A DNA stretch of 64,000 bases from assembly GCA_022702545.1 (NCBI GenBank), contig JAHRBC010000002.1, forward strand, positions 2,170,001 through 2,234,000, read 5' to 3'. The notes under the pieces were generated by a model. That model did not search any database and was not told the DNA's origin. It saw only the letters and a list, made by a program, of their open reading frames with translations. Origin of the DNA: Phycomyces nitens. Taxonomy: Eukaryota > Mucoromycota > Mucoromycetes > Mucorales > Phycomycetaceae. Both the position numbers and the translations under genes were made by a program. The stretch's first letter is position 1; the number at the start of each line of letters is the position of its first letter. This document shows positions 37,241 through 50,015 of this stretch, one piece after another.

Positions 37241-37710
37241 GTATTATAATAAGAATTGGTTCTTTCTTGGTTCGATAGGCTTGCAAGAGATATAATAAGA
37301 GTGGAAGAGATATAATAAAAAAGGAGAAATAAAAGAGACGTCTTGCTAGAAGAAGAAGAAGAGAAAAAAAAACTTTTTTTTTCTAAAGAAAATGTTCAGC
37401 GTAGACGATGATATTTCGACGTTGATGAGCGTTTTTTTTCTTTGGAGATACGATAATTAAGGTCCTTAAATCATAATATGGAACAAGAAAACGAGAGACA
37501 GCAAGAGAAAGAGAAGGTTAAAGCTATAGATGTATTTGTAAATATAGATAGGGAGTTTGTCGTAAAGGGGTGTTTTGTAATTTTTTTTGAGGTTCTGGAT
37601 TGATGCAGGAGGGTAAGCCTAAGATCAGGCTCATGAACAGACGCCGAGAAGAAACTCATTGGGTAATTTTTGCTTTACCCCTGTTTCTATAGATCTCCCT
37701 CGCCTCTTGT
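37241..37710. other. promoter region of the chitin synthase gene
   Basis: Lies between the chitin synthase start and the antiporter stop, both on the minus strand. Purine-rich strings (GAAGAAGAAGAAGAG, GAGAAAGAGAAGG) dominate. No gene; no specific site recognised. Confidence 0.35.
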
Positions 37711-40700
37711 TTAAAGAGAAGAGTGAGCGAGAGGATTAAAGCCGACTAGGATGCCAGTATTTGAAAAAGGAGGGATGTAGTAGAATCCGGCGACAAGAAC
37801 AAAGTAACTCAGGATCAAGATGGATCCCTTGAAGTAGTTGGCTTTTCCTTCTTGGTAGGTATAGGTCAGCAAGAACACCGAGAATATGACAGATATAACA
37901 TCCCATCGAGGAAAAATGAGACTATGGAGAGTATATATGAGATATTGATATTATATATATATATATATATTTGCAACACTCTAAATTACCTGAATGTGTA
38001 GCGTCCAATTTCCTCCTTGCCCCAGTTGAACCACAGCGAAAACGCAACCATGGCTGGAATCTGAAGAAGACAGACTTGAAGAGCGTAGGCAGAACCGATC
38101 TCCATACTATGGAATTAACAAGATATTAAAGGGGTGAAGCGAAAAAAGGGGAAAAAAAAATAGGCTACAAGGTAAACCATCTCTCTCTCTTTTGTTCTCC
38201 AGACCACACGAGGTTTGATTTGCATTTTTTCTTCTTCTTCTTCTCTTTGGAATCATGTTTACCTGAGAACGATATTTCCATAGAGTGCAAAGGAAATTGC
38301 ATTCATAAACTCTGTGATGTTGGGTACCTAAAGAAGCACATCAGACCTCTGCATGCCCCTCTCTTTGTCGTTCTTGTTTTTTTTTACCAGTGCAAAGAGG
38401 GTCAGACCAAGGAACTTTTCGTCAATTGCAACGCTAGACATCACCAGATCCACAGTGTCGACGAGAATCTCGGCAATAATGGAGTACAGAAGAGTACAGG
38501 CAAACAGTATGGTAAAACTTTTGGCTTTACTCCAGTTGGGTGAATCATGACCTGCAGCTTCTTCCTCCTCTTCCTCTTCTGGCTCCTTTGCATGGACAAA
38601 TGCCACGGGTGGAACAGCTCGAATGGAATGAGGTCCTGGAACATGGTGCTCTAGATTCCCACAAGCAGAAGAGAAAGTAGCACAAGTAGGTTTTGGTGTG
38701 TTATTTTACATGCTTTTTTTTAAAAAAACCAAAAACATTCCATATTGTTATTGCTGTGCTTACCGGTTGTCGCATGTTGGGACTCTGACGCAGGGCCAGG
38801 AGAATGAGGTTGAGGGTGCAATATCTGTGAGATGAGATGGGCAGGAAGTAGTTTCTGGTAGTAGCTCTGGCTCTGCGAGTGACTAGGTGCCGTGTTCCAC
38901 ACCATGTCTACGTGGGTGTGCAAACTAAAGACGAGTCCGATCAGATATGCCTAGTGAAATATATATAAAATGACAACAAATATTCAGCTGTTTGTCCTGC
39001 ACAATAAAGTAGTTGGCCCTTACGGATGGCAAGATGGCTGCACAGATCCACATGAAAGGCTTTACGCTGTTTTCATAGACAGGGTCCTTTAGAGGGTTCA
39101 TTTGATCAAAATAGCAACGAGAACAGCCCAGTTGTCCTGATGTATCATTCTCTGGACATCCGGTACAAAGCAATTCGTACTTTAAGAAGGTTAGTTAAAT
39201 ATGGCCAAAGATCATTAAAGACTTACAGAACCAAACATTTGGTAGAACAAGGTGGGTGAAAGGGCACCGATGATGGCCATAATCAACATGGTAGATGTGA
39301 CACCTAAAAAAAAAAAAAGGCAAATCCATCCATGATCAATAAGGCTGTCTATTGATAACCACCACAACTTACCAGCACTCTTTGCATTAAATCTCTGTTC
39401 CTTTCTCTTTACACCGGCACTGATCATTGAACATCCGGGCATCAAAAGCACACCAGCAAGAATACTTCCGATCAGAGAGCCTTCGACAAGTGAACTTTTG
39501 CCTCTCATGAGAGCAACAGCATAGAGAATAATCTCAATGATGCTACCAAATGTTGCATTGATTACTGCACCCACCCCCATACTGCTCTGTGCAGACACTG
39601 AGCTGACACCCATGCCAATAAAGTAGGAGAGAGGGATGACGGAGCCTAGCGAGAGAGCAAAGACAACGCTAGGAGATGTTACCGTGGCATCCGGCCAGTG
39701 CTCCTTGAGAACGTATTCATCAAATATGACAAAGAAGACCAGGGAAAGGAGGTTGATAAAGATGATGTTGATACCATCGTACGTGTATTTGTAATATTGC
39801 AGTCCAAAGGCCTGATAGGTGCATAGCAAGATCACCGTTGGCTGATGATTCACTCCCAGTTGGGAGCCTGATCGACTGGATCTGAACCGGAGACTGAGGG
39901 GGTGGCGGCGCAGGTGGCGCATCAAGATGTAATTAAGCTTGGCCATTGGAACCGTAATGACACACATCCAGCAGATCGTGGACACCAGCAGTAGAAGAGG
40001 TGCTTTTGATAGATAGATAAATAGATAGATTAGTGACTGTTGGCCAAGACCTTGTAGTTAGTTACCTATCACACCCACGAACAGAAAGTAGTAGACACAC
40101 CCAGCTGGGCCTGACTTTAGTATCTCCACCACTGTCCTGAGAATATTGTTCTTTGAATCTTCCTGATTCAGTAAGCCTGTCTCTTCGTCGCCATATTCTC
40201 CACCCTGAACTGCCGATGGTTTGATATCCACCGTTCTCTCGACATAGCGTCCAAATGGCCACAAGAGATAAAAGGAAAGCTCTCTCATCACCAGGGCATA
40301 TATTCTTCCGTTTGGTGGAATGATTGTCAGGACCAAAGATATGACAAACATCACCAGGGCCAGCCACCATCCAAATACCAAGAGCCATACGATGTTTCCG
40401 GGATTCAAAAAGAGTTCGGATGAAGAAGATGGAGAGGAGTGGAGGGCACGATTGGCTTTGCGGACGACTGATCGGGACTTTTTGTATAGAGCGGGTTTCC
40501 ACAACGGAAGACCAAAGGGATGTTGCTTATTGATGGCCTGCAAGAGAATATAGATTAGACTCCTTTGACATCCAAGGGACTGGTGTTTACATCCTGCCTG
40601 TCCTTGAGAGTCATCTCTCGGTCGTGACTATTCACAGAGTCTGCGTCACTGTTGTGTCCAAGGCTGCTTGCATGCCGAGAACGCCGGCGTGGTCTGTGGG

Positions 40701-40923
40701 CTGGCTCGGGGGGTCCATAATCTTGGGCGCCAAGGTTAAGACTTTCTTGGCCACTCTCGGATTCTTCTTCGGGGCTCTGTCCTTTTCCTTGGTCCTCGTC
40801 TCTTTTGATGTGTTTCTTTTTTGGACTGTCGTGTGCAACCGAGCCATATTGTGAGGCATTATTTCTAGCCTGTGCCTTTCTCCGGCTGGATGATGTCGAT
40901 ACCTGGTCTTGGTCAAGACCCAT
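37711..40923 (-). CDS. Vnx1-like Ca2+/cation:H+ antiporter (CAX family)
   Basis: Ten exons, joined in phase. The first three are 40923-40561, 40537-40066 and 40002-39373; the last ends at 37711. The N-terminal 120 residues are hydrophilic, Ser/Arg-rich and probably cytosolic. About 13 membrane segments follow. The two ion-binding repeats are G-A-V-I-N-A-T-F-G-S-I-I-E and P-N-I-T-E-F-M-N-A-I-S-F-A-L-Y-G-N. A large loop with acidic and His residues (E-E-E-E-E-E-A-A-G-H) separates the halves. The long N-terminus and second-repeat sequence suit the Vnx1 branch (vacuolar or endomembrane exchange of monovalent cations or Ca2+ for H+) better than short Vcx1 proteins. The first intron has a weak GTCTAA donor. 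Tiny exon 8 encodes mainly the second repeat. Confidence 0.88.
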
Positions 40924-41694
40924 CTGGATAATGATAGAAACGATAAATGAAGAAAAAGAAAAAGAGAAGAGAGACGAAAGAAGAGGATGTTCCTTTCATG
41001 TTCTCCGCCCCTGACGTTTCACTTGTGCAGGACAAACGTCACAAAGGCGCGGGTCTTACTTCTTTGAACGCCAAAACGGATATCGAACCTGAGCATTCTT
41101 GTCGCCATTAGGTCCAGGAACACATTAATGGCTGGTCAACTATGACCAAGAATTGAGGACAAGACCATTGCCATATAATGTGTACTTTAATCAAGACGTT
41201 TTCTTTTGGCCATTAATCGGCCAGAAAATGTGTTTTATAAAACATATTTTGTGTATTCTGCAGCACCTAGATAAACACAATTTGGCCTATCCGATTTGCC
41301 AGCGTTTTGGCCATGGGTGGCTGGCTCATCATCTGTGGAACCAATGTTGGGGTTGGCTATCTTGCCGCAACTTCAAGATATACTCCTTCTGCTGGGTGGT
41401 ATTAAAGATCAATTGGTATTGGCAACCGTTAATAATAATAATAAAACAGTGCCCTTTTTGCCCTTTAAACTACAGGCCGGTTTGCAGCAAAAATTGTTTA
41501 TTACTAATAATTTTGGGTACCAAAAATCCGTTCCACAGTGGACCCAATGGTTGTCTCCTTTAAAAAATAAAAAAATCTGGCCTGCCCTTGCCAACCTTTT
41601 GTGAGCATAATTTACAACTGAAGTTTCAATATTTGTATATATATACATATATATATATGTATATATCATCTGTACACGGGCCAATCAGACACTA
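40924..41694. other. intergenic interval between antiporter and STIMATE genes
   Basis: Holds the antiporter promoter (right after 40923) and the 3' flank of the next gene. Frames here are Trp/Cys-rich by composition and unconvincing. Confidence 0.35.
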
Positions 41695-42609
41695 TTAGCT
41701 CCGGCCACAATCGTCATATAATAAACGTGTGTGTTCGTCCATAGAGTGGATAAGAACCACGAGTGGGCCTTGTGAGGTTCTCTGGTTACCACCAATCGAG
41801 TCACAGGACTGGATGGCTGAATATCCAAAACTATCAAAATGGCTGTCTTCTGGAAGGATTTCTTGGGTTCGTACCATGAGCATGCTATCGATTATCCAGA
41901 ATTGAATAGCGTTCATGATCAATGGGAAACTGTTGACAAGTGTTAGTCATTACACTCAAAATTCTGGCAATACTGACATGAACATCACAAATACTACTTG
42001 ATCACGATTGTCGTTTGCCCAGCTAAGCAAGTATTCTCCAAGAGCATAGAATGGCAATGCTTGCAACAGGCCATAGACGCATATCTTCATCAGGGCCTCT
42101 GCCAAGAGAAATATTGTTGTTTCCTGGATCCATGATAATGAATCGCTCTTTAGTTCTTTGTCTGAATCCCGGAGGCTGATAATGAGTCCGTTTGCGATAC
42201 GCTCTAATAAATGCAGCCAGAACCACAGAATACCGACGCCTATTGTGGTATCTACGGCTGTGTTCAAAAAATACCACACGCATAGATTGGTCTGTGGTCC
42301 ATGCATTGGTCTGCCTGCCAAGTAACTTATAGCCAAGTTCAGGGCATGAATTACACCTGCACCTACGAATTGTTTGCTGACGTCAAGCGCCCTACATGGA
42401 CAGAATGTTAAAGAGAAATAATAATATTTATTATTATTATTAATAAATCAATCGTGTTTATCAGCAACCAACCATTACCATATCCGCACCGGTCTTTGGG
42501 GTCTTTCTCGCCATCGCTTATAGGCCAAGACGCCAAGTGCTGTTGCTGCGAGTGTGAGTTGGACAAGTATGGCAAAACTGTCCAAGAGAGTGCAGCTACC
42601 GTCTGCCAT
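41695..42609 (-). CDS. STIMATE/TMEM110-family multipass membrane protein
   Basis: Exons 42609-42479, 42391-41978 and 41929-41695 sum to 780 nt (259 aa). About five membrane helices; the core reads A-L-N-L-A-I-S-Y, N-L-C-V-W-Y-F-L-N-T-A-V-D-T-T-I-G-V-G and later P-L-I-M-N-A-I-Q-F-W-I-I-D. The W-Y-F-x-N-x-x-x-D-T-x-x-G motif is diagnostic of the family known as vacuolar membrane protein in fungi and STIMATE (an ER partner of STIM1) in animals. The hydrophilic C-terminus is probably cytosolic. The fungal role is not established. Confidence 0.8.
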
Positions 42610-43203
42610 GATTGTGGATTCAGTTGGGATCGTACATGGGGTTGAGTGATTAGGTGGACTCATAAAGGTCATTCAAGCTTCAAAAATAAATAAATAAATA
42701 GCAAGAGAAAGAAAGATGGCAAACACGGCAGGGCATGCATGATATTTGTTTTTTTTTTAAAAATAAGGGGTGTCCTGATAAGCACCTTGCCAAGCTTGGA
42801 TCCATTGGTGATATGCTCTTATTTATATAATGTATATCAAAACACAAAACAGAAATCCTCTCTTGATACAAACTAGCCTGGCCTTGATTCAGCTGGCCGT
42901 ACAAGAGTTTATAAATGTATTAAGCCAATGATACACTGTGTTCATATTTACCTGATTGTTATCTGGTCATGTTTAGAATTATATGGTGTATATTAGCCTT
43001 TTTGCCATGGCAACAAATTAAAAAAAAAAAAAAAGACAATGAAACAACAACTTGATTTTTATTTTTATTTTTATTTTAAGAAAAAATAATAGAATTTCTT
43101 GGAATTATATACAATAAGTAAATGGGATAAAAATTAGCAAGACAACAAAACAGGCAAAAATAATAAGTAAAGATGATGATAATAATGAAATGAGTAGGGC
43201 CAA
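42610..43203. other. AT-rich intergenic interval
   Basis: Contains the promoter of the STIMATE-family gene and the 3' region of the hydrolase. No coding signal. Confidence 0.35.
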
Positions 43204-44744
43204 TTATACATAGACAGTGAGAGTGGATCGCTTTGCTTCGGGGTCATTGATGCCAAGCGCATCAAGCTTCTTCATCATTGCTTTGTCCAGAGAAAGCTCG
43301 TTTCCGGTCATGGCCTCATGAAACACTTCGTCATCCTCATCGTCGTCCTCATCGTCTTCCAAAACGACCTCGAGTCCTTCGCTCTGCCTGCGAAAAGACA
43401 ATGCTTCCAGAGCATGTTCAGTCTCACGCGGCTGAATGACTGACCGATAGACGAAATCGGCAAAAATAGAGTCGGCACGCTCAAGGATAGTGTGGTCCTT
43501 GACAACTTCTCGGACACAGAACCAGTCGTGAACACAGTCTTCTACTACGGTTTGCCAATTGACACCATCCTGTTCGGCCTTTTCGGCAACGTCCAAGGCA
43601 TCGTCTCTAAGCACTTCTTTGTTGCCAATATACATGAGCACATTGGGAGACAGGAATGCCTGGAAACCAGTCTGGAGTTTGGCAATGCCCAGAACCCTGT
43701 TGGATTCTGGAGGGGTGTCTGGATCTTCGTTGTGGGGTTCATAATAGTCTCGTTTGATGACCTTGGCCGTGTGCTGAGTAATAAAGTCAAATTCAACATT
43801 GACTCTCCAGGACTCTGAAGTCGTTTCGTCTGTGACAAGGGGTGATACGAGTATAGTTCCGGCTGGTCTGGGTAGCTCACTCAACATTGGGCCTCCCTCA
43901 GAGGGGGTGTCTTCAGGGTCGTCAGTCACAATCTCAAACATGCTTGGGTCGTGGGTGATAAAGAGCATCTCAAGAATGAGGGCAGCCCCGGCTGAGTCTC
44001 CAATGGCTATGATCTTTTCTCCAGGTACACCCATGGTCTGGGTCAGGCATTCGTAAGCACGCACAACATCTTCCACTGGACTAGGGTATCTGTATTCAGG
44101 AGCCAGTCTAATGGGACGGAATTCAAATAATAAATAAAATATTTTTGATATTAACAATTGGGCAGCCGCAATATACTTGCCTATAGTCAATGGACATGAT
44201 CATCGCCGTCAGTCCATACTTCTCCTTGAGAACCGTGAGCCATGCAATGTTGGTGTCCATGTACATGGTGCAGTTACCAATACGAAATCCACCGCCTGTC
44301 AAGAGCACAAGAATATCGATTATTATTATTAGTATTAGTATTAGATTTTCCGTAATTTTCTTTATTATTTAATATTTAATATTGCATTTTCACACACCCA
44401 TATGACAGTGTGACGAAGAGATCTACTTAATAAAGACACTCCCCCACTAACAATCTGCCCCCCGTCTTACCATGGACATTAAACAATATAACATCAGCAG
44501 CATCTACACGGCTCTGGATCTCAGCAGGATCTATTTTGTGGATATTCTCGGCAATCCAGCAGCCAGACCAATCATTGTTCCATGGGACTTTGAGGATCCA
44601 AGGCTTGTGTGATTTGCGAGGACGACTAATGTCATTTAATAAGAGCCGAGCTGCTGGTGCTGGCATCGCAAACACTTTGCGCAGGACCTTTATTGCTGTG
44701 GACGAAGGCACTTTCTTTCGCAGGACAGATCGAATTCCGTTCAT
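43204..44744 (-). CDS. HSL-type alpha/beta hydrolase (lipase/esterase)
   Basis: Exons 44744-44471, 44295-44181 and 44107-43204 sum to 1,293 nt (430 aa). Splicing creates the oxyanion-hole motif H-G-G-G-F-R-I-G-N and the conserved D-Y-R-L-A-P-E-Y. The nucleophile is in I-G-D-S-A-G-A-A; a later Asp (R-D-D-A-L-D) and His (V-H-D-W-F) complete the triad. This is the hormone-sensitive-lipase family, acting on short- to medium-chain esters or acylglycerols. The acidic tail (E-D-D-E-D-D-D-E-D-D-E) is unusual for the family. The second intron must use a GC donor (AG-GCAAGT) to keep the frame. Cytosolic or lipid-droplet location is inferred. Confidence 0.88.
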
Positions 44745-46300
44745 TGTAGATGTTTAAGAGAGAGAAAGAGATGGAGAAACAGGAGCCAAGAAATATTTAT
44801 CAAGATATTCCCAGGCCGTAATACAGTAGAGTCTTGTAACCCTCTATTTTACACAAACTCAAGATGAACCTAAAGAAGCAACTATATGGTGGGGGTTGGG
44901 GTCAAGGAAAATTGCCTGAATTGAGCTCATTTATTTTAGCAGCCTGAACACACACACACAAAAAGATTGGTAGCACAAATTGAAACTTCACATGTGGACA
45001 TATTATACGCACACACACACATATATATATATACATATATATATATAATTATGTTTTGTGTATATATTTACAGTAAAGGTGATGATAATGATAATGATAA
45101 TGATGATGATGATGATTAACAACACACTACTTGTGAAAGACATTAGATTTTGATTCACTTGAGCCAGAAATCTCCATTAGGATTATCAATCGTATTTTTT
45201 ATTTACTTTATTTTCTAGTGAAAATAATAGTAAGGGCAACCATATAGAGCTTGTCTTGGACTAGGCATTTGGTGATTCAATTTACAACCTATTGATATGT
45301 TGCTGCTCCTCTTGTTACTGCTGCTCCTGCTCCTGCTCCTGCTGCTCCTGCTCCTGCTGCTGCTTTACTTGGTGGCTCACATGGTACCAGCCTCCCTCTC
45401 TTACTTTCTCTCACACACACATACTTGTTTGGTTCAATGGTTATTGATTAGAGGCCGTTGTTTGACCTACTGGAAGAGTAATCTTCCAATCCCACCAGCC
45501 ATCATTCTGTCCAAATGTCGCATTCGAATCTTGTCGTACATCAAACAGGCTCGAATTTCGAAAGTCGATCCAACAGCGTCCTTGTCCCCAATAACAAGTA
45601 GATGAAAATAGAGCGATCAACAGCAAAGTGCAGTAGATACTATTACAGTAGATTAGAATAGATTCCAATCCAGATAATCTTGTCTTTACCAAGGCTTCTG
45701 ATGGAGGAAGAAGGAGATGAGAAAGAGAACAACGAATACTGGTGGTGCATCTGGAAAGGGCAGCAGTAAAAGAGGGACAAAGTAACGCATGCAATACATC
45801 TTGCAACAATAATCCTTCTTCTGTTCAAGCCAACAAACAATATGCCTATCTTGCTTATTGGATAGTCACGTCGGAGTATTAATAAAAAAGGCAGTAAAAA
45901 TGTACACACACACAAAAAAATAAAGTAATAATAATATATATATATATAGTTTTTGCAGTGAAATATGTATTTTTGTTTCCAAGAACAATCGAGAGAGCCT
46001 TCGTTTCCTTTTTCCTTTTTTGGGCTCTGGAGGATGTTTGGTTGTCATTAATTATGGTGAGGGGTGGGGGTGGGAATTGAGTGTGATTGGGAGTTGTATG
46101 ATGTGCAGGAAATCAAGAGAGAATGATAAGCATAGTATAGTAGTAATAATAGTAATAACAATAATATAATAATAATGATAATAATAATAGATAATAGCAA
46201 TAATAACAATAACAATATTCATTATCTCTCTGTTCAAAAAAAATATAAAAAAAATAAAGATATCCAATTGCACACAATTGACCCTCTTTTCTTTCTCTTT
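44745..46300. other. intergenic interval with simple repeats and one doubtful frame
   Basis: Contains CA/TA and GATAAT/GATGAT repeats around 44950-45120, a (CTGCTC)n tract at 45300-45360, and the 3' flank of the Sec7 gene with (AATAAT)n near 46140-46220. The only coding-like piece is listed separately. Confidence 0.4.
45441..45799 (-). CDS. doubtful small secreted-type protein
   Basis: The frame ending at 45441 encodes a Trp/Asp/Asn-rich segment (W-G-Q-G-R-C-W-I-D-F-R-N and D-G-W-W-D-W-K-I) after a hydrophobic stretch (L-L-L-I-A-L-F-S-S). A short upstream frame from the ATG at 45799 could splice in with a GTAAAG donor. Composition suggests real coding sequence, but neither start nor end is certain, and I recognise no family. 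Confidence 0.25.
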
Positions 46301-49017
46301 TCATGCTGTTGTCCATTGTTCATCTGTGGGAGATTCGTCTGTATTGTTACTGACAACTATCACGCTCACGTCATCATCGTCTTGAACAGAAGACACTTCT
46401 GAATTACTCCGTTCTCGGCTCGCAAGCTTATTTGTCAAGGGCACGTCCAAAAGCGGCCGCGGCTTTCCACCAGCCATGGTCTGTACAAGGAGACGGCTGT
46501 TGGGCATAATTGGATGACTTTGGCTGCGTCTACGCATCAAGCGATCCAGTTCTGTCACTCTTGCCTTTTTTACGTCGGTTGCCCATTCGACCGATTCATC
46601 AGATTGAGGCAATAGTGCATCCGTACTGTCTGTCCTATCGCCATCATGCCCAAACTCAAGTGTGTCATTACTCTGCAGATATCGTCTTTCCAATTCATCA
46701 TCATCAGATCCATCAGGCATCTGTGCGGGTGATTCACTCCTATTCGGAATATCGATTTCGGATGCAGTAAGGGCAGACAGTTTGAGAAGACTAGAAGTGC
46801 GTTTGGGAACAAGCCCTGGTCCCATTGATAGTCTATTGTCTTCCGGTTGGTGAACCGATAACATCTCCTGCTGCTTCTGTGGACTGCCAGGATCTTTGGC
46901 TATCACAGGCGCAGTGGAAGAGCGCTGGGAGAGATAGTGTGCGTGGACATGGGGGGCAGACATCTTGCGGCGGACGACTTCTGAAGAGCACCACGAAAGC
47001 TCCTTTTCAATAAACGACCGATAACACTCTAGTCTCTGCAACTCTATTCTCTTTTCTTTTATCCGCTTGCCAACCAATTCAGCCAAGGCAAGGATCCTGT
47101 CTTTGGTTGACTTTTGAAGGGGAATAAGCACCATGAGATTGCGTCTGAGCTGAAGGTCTTGATCAAGTGCTTTTACGTGGTTGACAATATCGGCCGAGAG
47201 ATTGGTGATAACCAGCTAGAGAGATTTCAAGGGTCAATATACATATATATATATGTGTGTGTGTGTGATTGTCCATTCATCATGATACTTACAGATGCCT
47301 TTTCTTCACGCTTGGCCCGCTCAACTATCTTGCGCTGCTCTCGACGGTCCACTGGGCGGTGGTCAGAGGGATAGCGCCATTGACGAAGGCGGGTTCCGGT
47401 TGTTTTGATGGCAGCAGCATAATTGATCTTTATCATCCAGTCTTCGAGGTCAGCATCGTCCTCGGCACGCAGTAAGAATTGCTGACCATCGCCGGTAATC
47501 AGGCGAAAGACATGGGGGTATTTGACATAGCTCTCATCGTAAACACACACTGCTTCTGCAAGAGAGTATATCTGATATGGCTGAAGCATCGATTGTCCAC
47601 TTGTGGGGCTTTGTTGTGGGGGTAGTGTGGAGGTCGATGCAAGGGAATTAGAGGAATAGAGGGAGGGAGGCTGGATCAGAGGAATGGAGGTCGAGGGAGA
47701 GGGAGGCATAAAGGGTGGTCGTGGCTGATTGACAAGAGGAACAGGCAAACTGGTGTTTCGTGGGCGGGTGCTGGTCATTAGTTGTTGTTCATCAGCCCCA
47801 GCCTCGCCATTGTACACAGTCGAGCGCTGCTCGTCCTCCATACTGTCCATCCATGACTGGAAAGACGAGATCTCTGCAAAGAATAGAAGCTGACTTCCAC
47901 ACAACATGACACCCACCGGTCGCCAGCTGCGGGCACTGGCCTTTTTACCGTATTGGTTGAGATCATTTTTGCGGTCAAGAATGCCTGCCTTGGTCACCCT
48001 GACTGTGTAGGTGTTAGAGCCACTTCCGGGATTACTGCGCGTCCGTACACCTCCTAGACATAGAGGAAGTGCCCTCATCAAGGACAAGTGAATGTCCATC
48101 ATATTGATTGGGTTCAAGGTGCGCTTGAAACTAAAAGTATTCTCAGCCGGCATAACCAAGTCTAGTTTTGGATAGAGGTCTGCAACCAGACTAGCCTATA
48201 GATCCCAATTGGTGAGTATTGGGGTCAAACAAGCCAGGGTTACTTACAGATAAAGAGGTGCTGGACTCACTCTTTGATAATTTGGAGAACCAAGAGGTAG
48301 ACTTGGAGGCAGTATAGAGATCAGCATCGGCATCTGTAAACACAAACTCGGTTGATACAATGTTATCATACAGCACCTAGAAATAAAACATAAAATGAGT
48401 GTCTGGTAGGCTGCCATGCTCAACCTACGTCCAAGATCTCTGCTGGCAAGTTCTCTCCTCCGTCAAGTAGTCTTGTGCGCATTATAAATGTCTCCTTGTT
48501 CATCTTTTGGCGTACATTCTTGTTGTGAGCGTCTGTGTGGAGCATGAGAAGCGAAAACGCAACCGCGTAAATCCCATCTATCAAAAATAAACACACATTT
48601 AATAGTCAACATTCCATTCTTTGCTACGGCAATAACATGCTCAAAGACGCCCTCTTTTACCTGGATTGTCCGTCAGTCCAGGGTTGCAAGCCTGGTATCG
48701 TTTGCCAAAATCCTCCATAGCACGGTCAATCTCTTGGGACTCCTTGGGTAGATGAACTTTGGCTAATAGTTTTCTATTGGTGTCTTGTGTGTTGGTATAT
48801 ATATATATACATATATATATACATAAATACATATATATATATACATATATTCCTCTCTGGCTCTGTTTTACCTTAATGCAGTGTCGATTGCATCTCCTCT
48901 GAAATCAAACGACTCCAATTGAGATGCAAAGGTAATGGGAAGATTTGATTCATGTGTATTGTTCATAGTGCTTGATGGAATAGATTCTGCTTCTGTTGTT
49001 GATGTTGAGCTGGTCAT
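46301..49017 (-). CDS. Sec7-PH ARF guanine-nucleotide exchange factor, EFA6/Yel1 type
   Basis: Six phase-matched exons. After an N-terminal Ser/Thr-rich leader the Sec7 domain enters at F-D-F-R-G-D-A-I-D-T-A-L-R, continues L-P-K-E-S-Q-E-I-D-R-A-M-E-D-F and M-L-H-T-D-A-H-N-K-N-V-R-Q-K-M, then a PH domain (K-A-G-I-L-D-R-K, closing with D-D-A-D-L-E-D-W-M-I-K-I-N-Y-A-A) and a coiled coil (K-R-I-E-L-Q-R-L-E-C-Y). Order and H-N-x-x-x-x-K-M-x-x-x-x-F-I motif match EFA6/PSD and yeast Yel1, which load ARF with GTP at the plasma membrane during polarised growth. The first half of Sec7, with the glutamate finger, is absent from this model; an upstream exon was not found. Confidence 0.8.
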
Positions 49018-50015
49018 TATATAAAAGGGTGTCTAGCAGAGCCAATGAAAAAAAAGAAAAGAAAAAAAAGGGTTTGGCACCAAGAACGACAGGAGTGAAT
49101 TTTCAGCCAAGGAGCATACGATCCTAGCTTGATGGTAAAGGAATAAGAAGGTCGGGCTATTCTTATTCTGTCTTTCCGTCTATATATTTTCTTTTTCTTT
49201 TTCTTCTTCTTCTTCTTTTGTTGAGCTGGACAGTCCCCTATTTTTATTATTTGGGGGGTGTAATGAGGTTGGATGTGCGGTTGTGGTTTGGCGATTGAGG
49301 ATCGTAATCAAGTACAAAGAAACCTCTTTATAAAGGACAATAAACCAAATATGAAAGAGAAGAAGGAAGGAAAAAAAAGGTACGACGGTTGGTCCTGGCT
49401 GGGTATTCACGGAAATCGGCTTTATTTTTTTATATAGAGAGATTGATTTCCTTTTTTATCCCCCAAGATAAAAATATATGTATAAATAATTATAAAATAT
49501 AATGATATACTCCTTTATTTTGTTGTTGTTGTTGTTGTTGTTGTTGTTATTTCTATTTGCCTGCCGCCTTTTAGCCATAATGTCTATAGGCATTGTTTTA
49601 TTGACATGCTCTTTACGCAATGGGTACCATTAATTGTGTATATATATGTATATGTATATATATGGTTTTTTGTTTTAATTTTTAATTTTATTTATATGGC
49701 CAACAATGAAGTCATCATGAGCCTTGAGTTTAGGCCTACGTATAATTGGCCTTTAGCCAAAACCACAAGTTATTTCATAATTGTTCGTTGTAGCCATTAT
49801 TACAATCCATTAAACAAAGAATCCAAAACTATTAGCCTTGATTGCCTCGAAATCATCCCCCAATATAATAATATCTATAGACATTTTACAATTATTTTTA
49901 TATTACATAATATTACATTACATATATATTTATTCTCAAAACCAGCCTGTTTTGGCTCTGATTTTGGTTTTTTTTTTGCGCCTAGATTTATTTATTCTAC
50001 AAATATATCCAAGAC
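49018..50015. other. divergent promoter interval between the Sec7 and Med11 genes
   Basis: About 1 kb, AT-rich, with pyrimidine tracts near 49190-49220, (TTG)n at 49521-49545 and (TA)n near 49640. It contains the start regions of both flanking genes. No gene seen. Confidence 0.4.

Noticed and set aside
41153..41604. Two overlapping plus-strand frames between the antiporter and STIMATE genes
   Set aside because: Biased Trp/Cys/Ile composition, no motif, no splice support.
46113..46316. Tyr/Ile-rich frames in the 3' region of the Sec7 gene
   Set aside because: Translation of AAT/TAA microsatellites; no credible protein.
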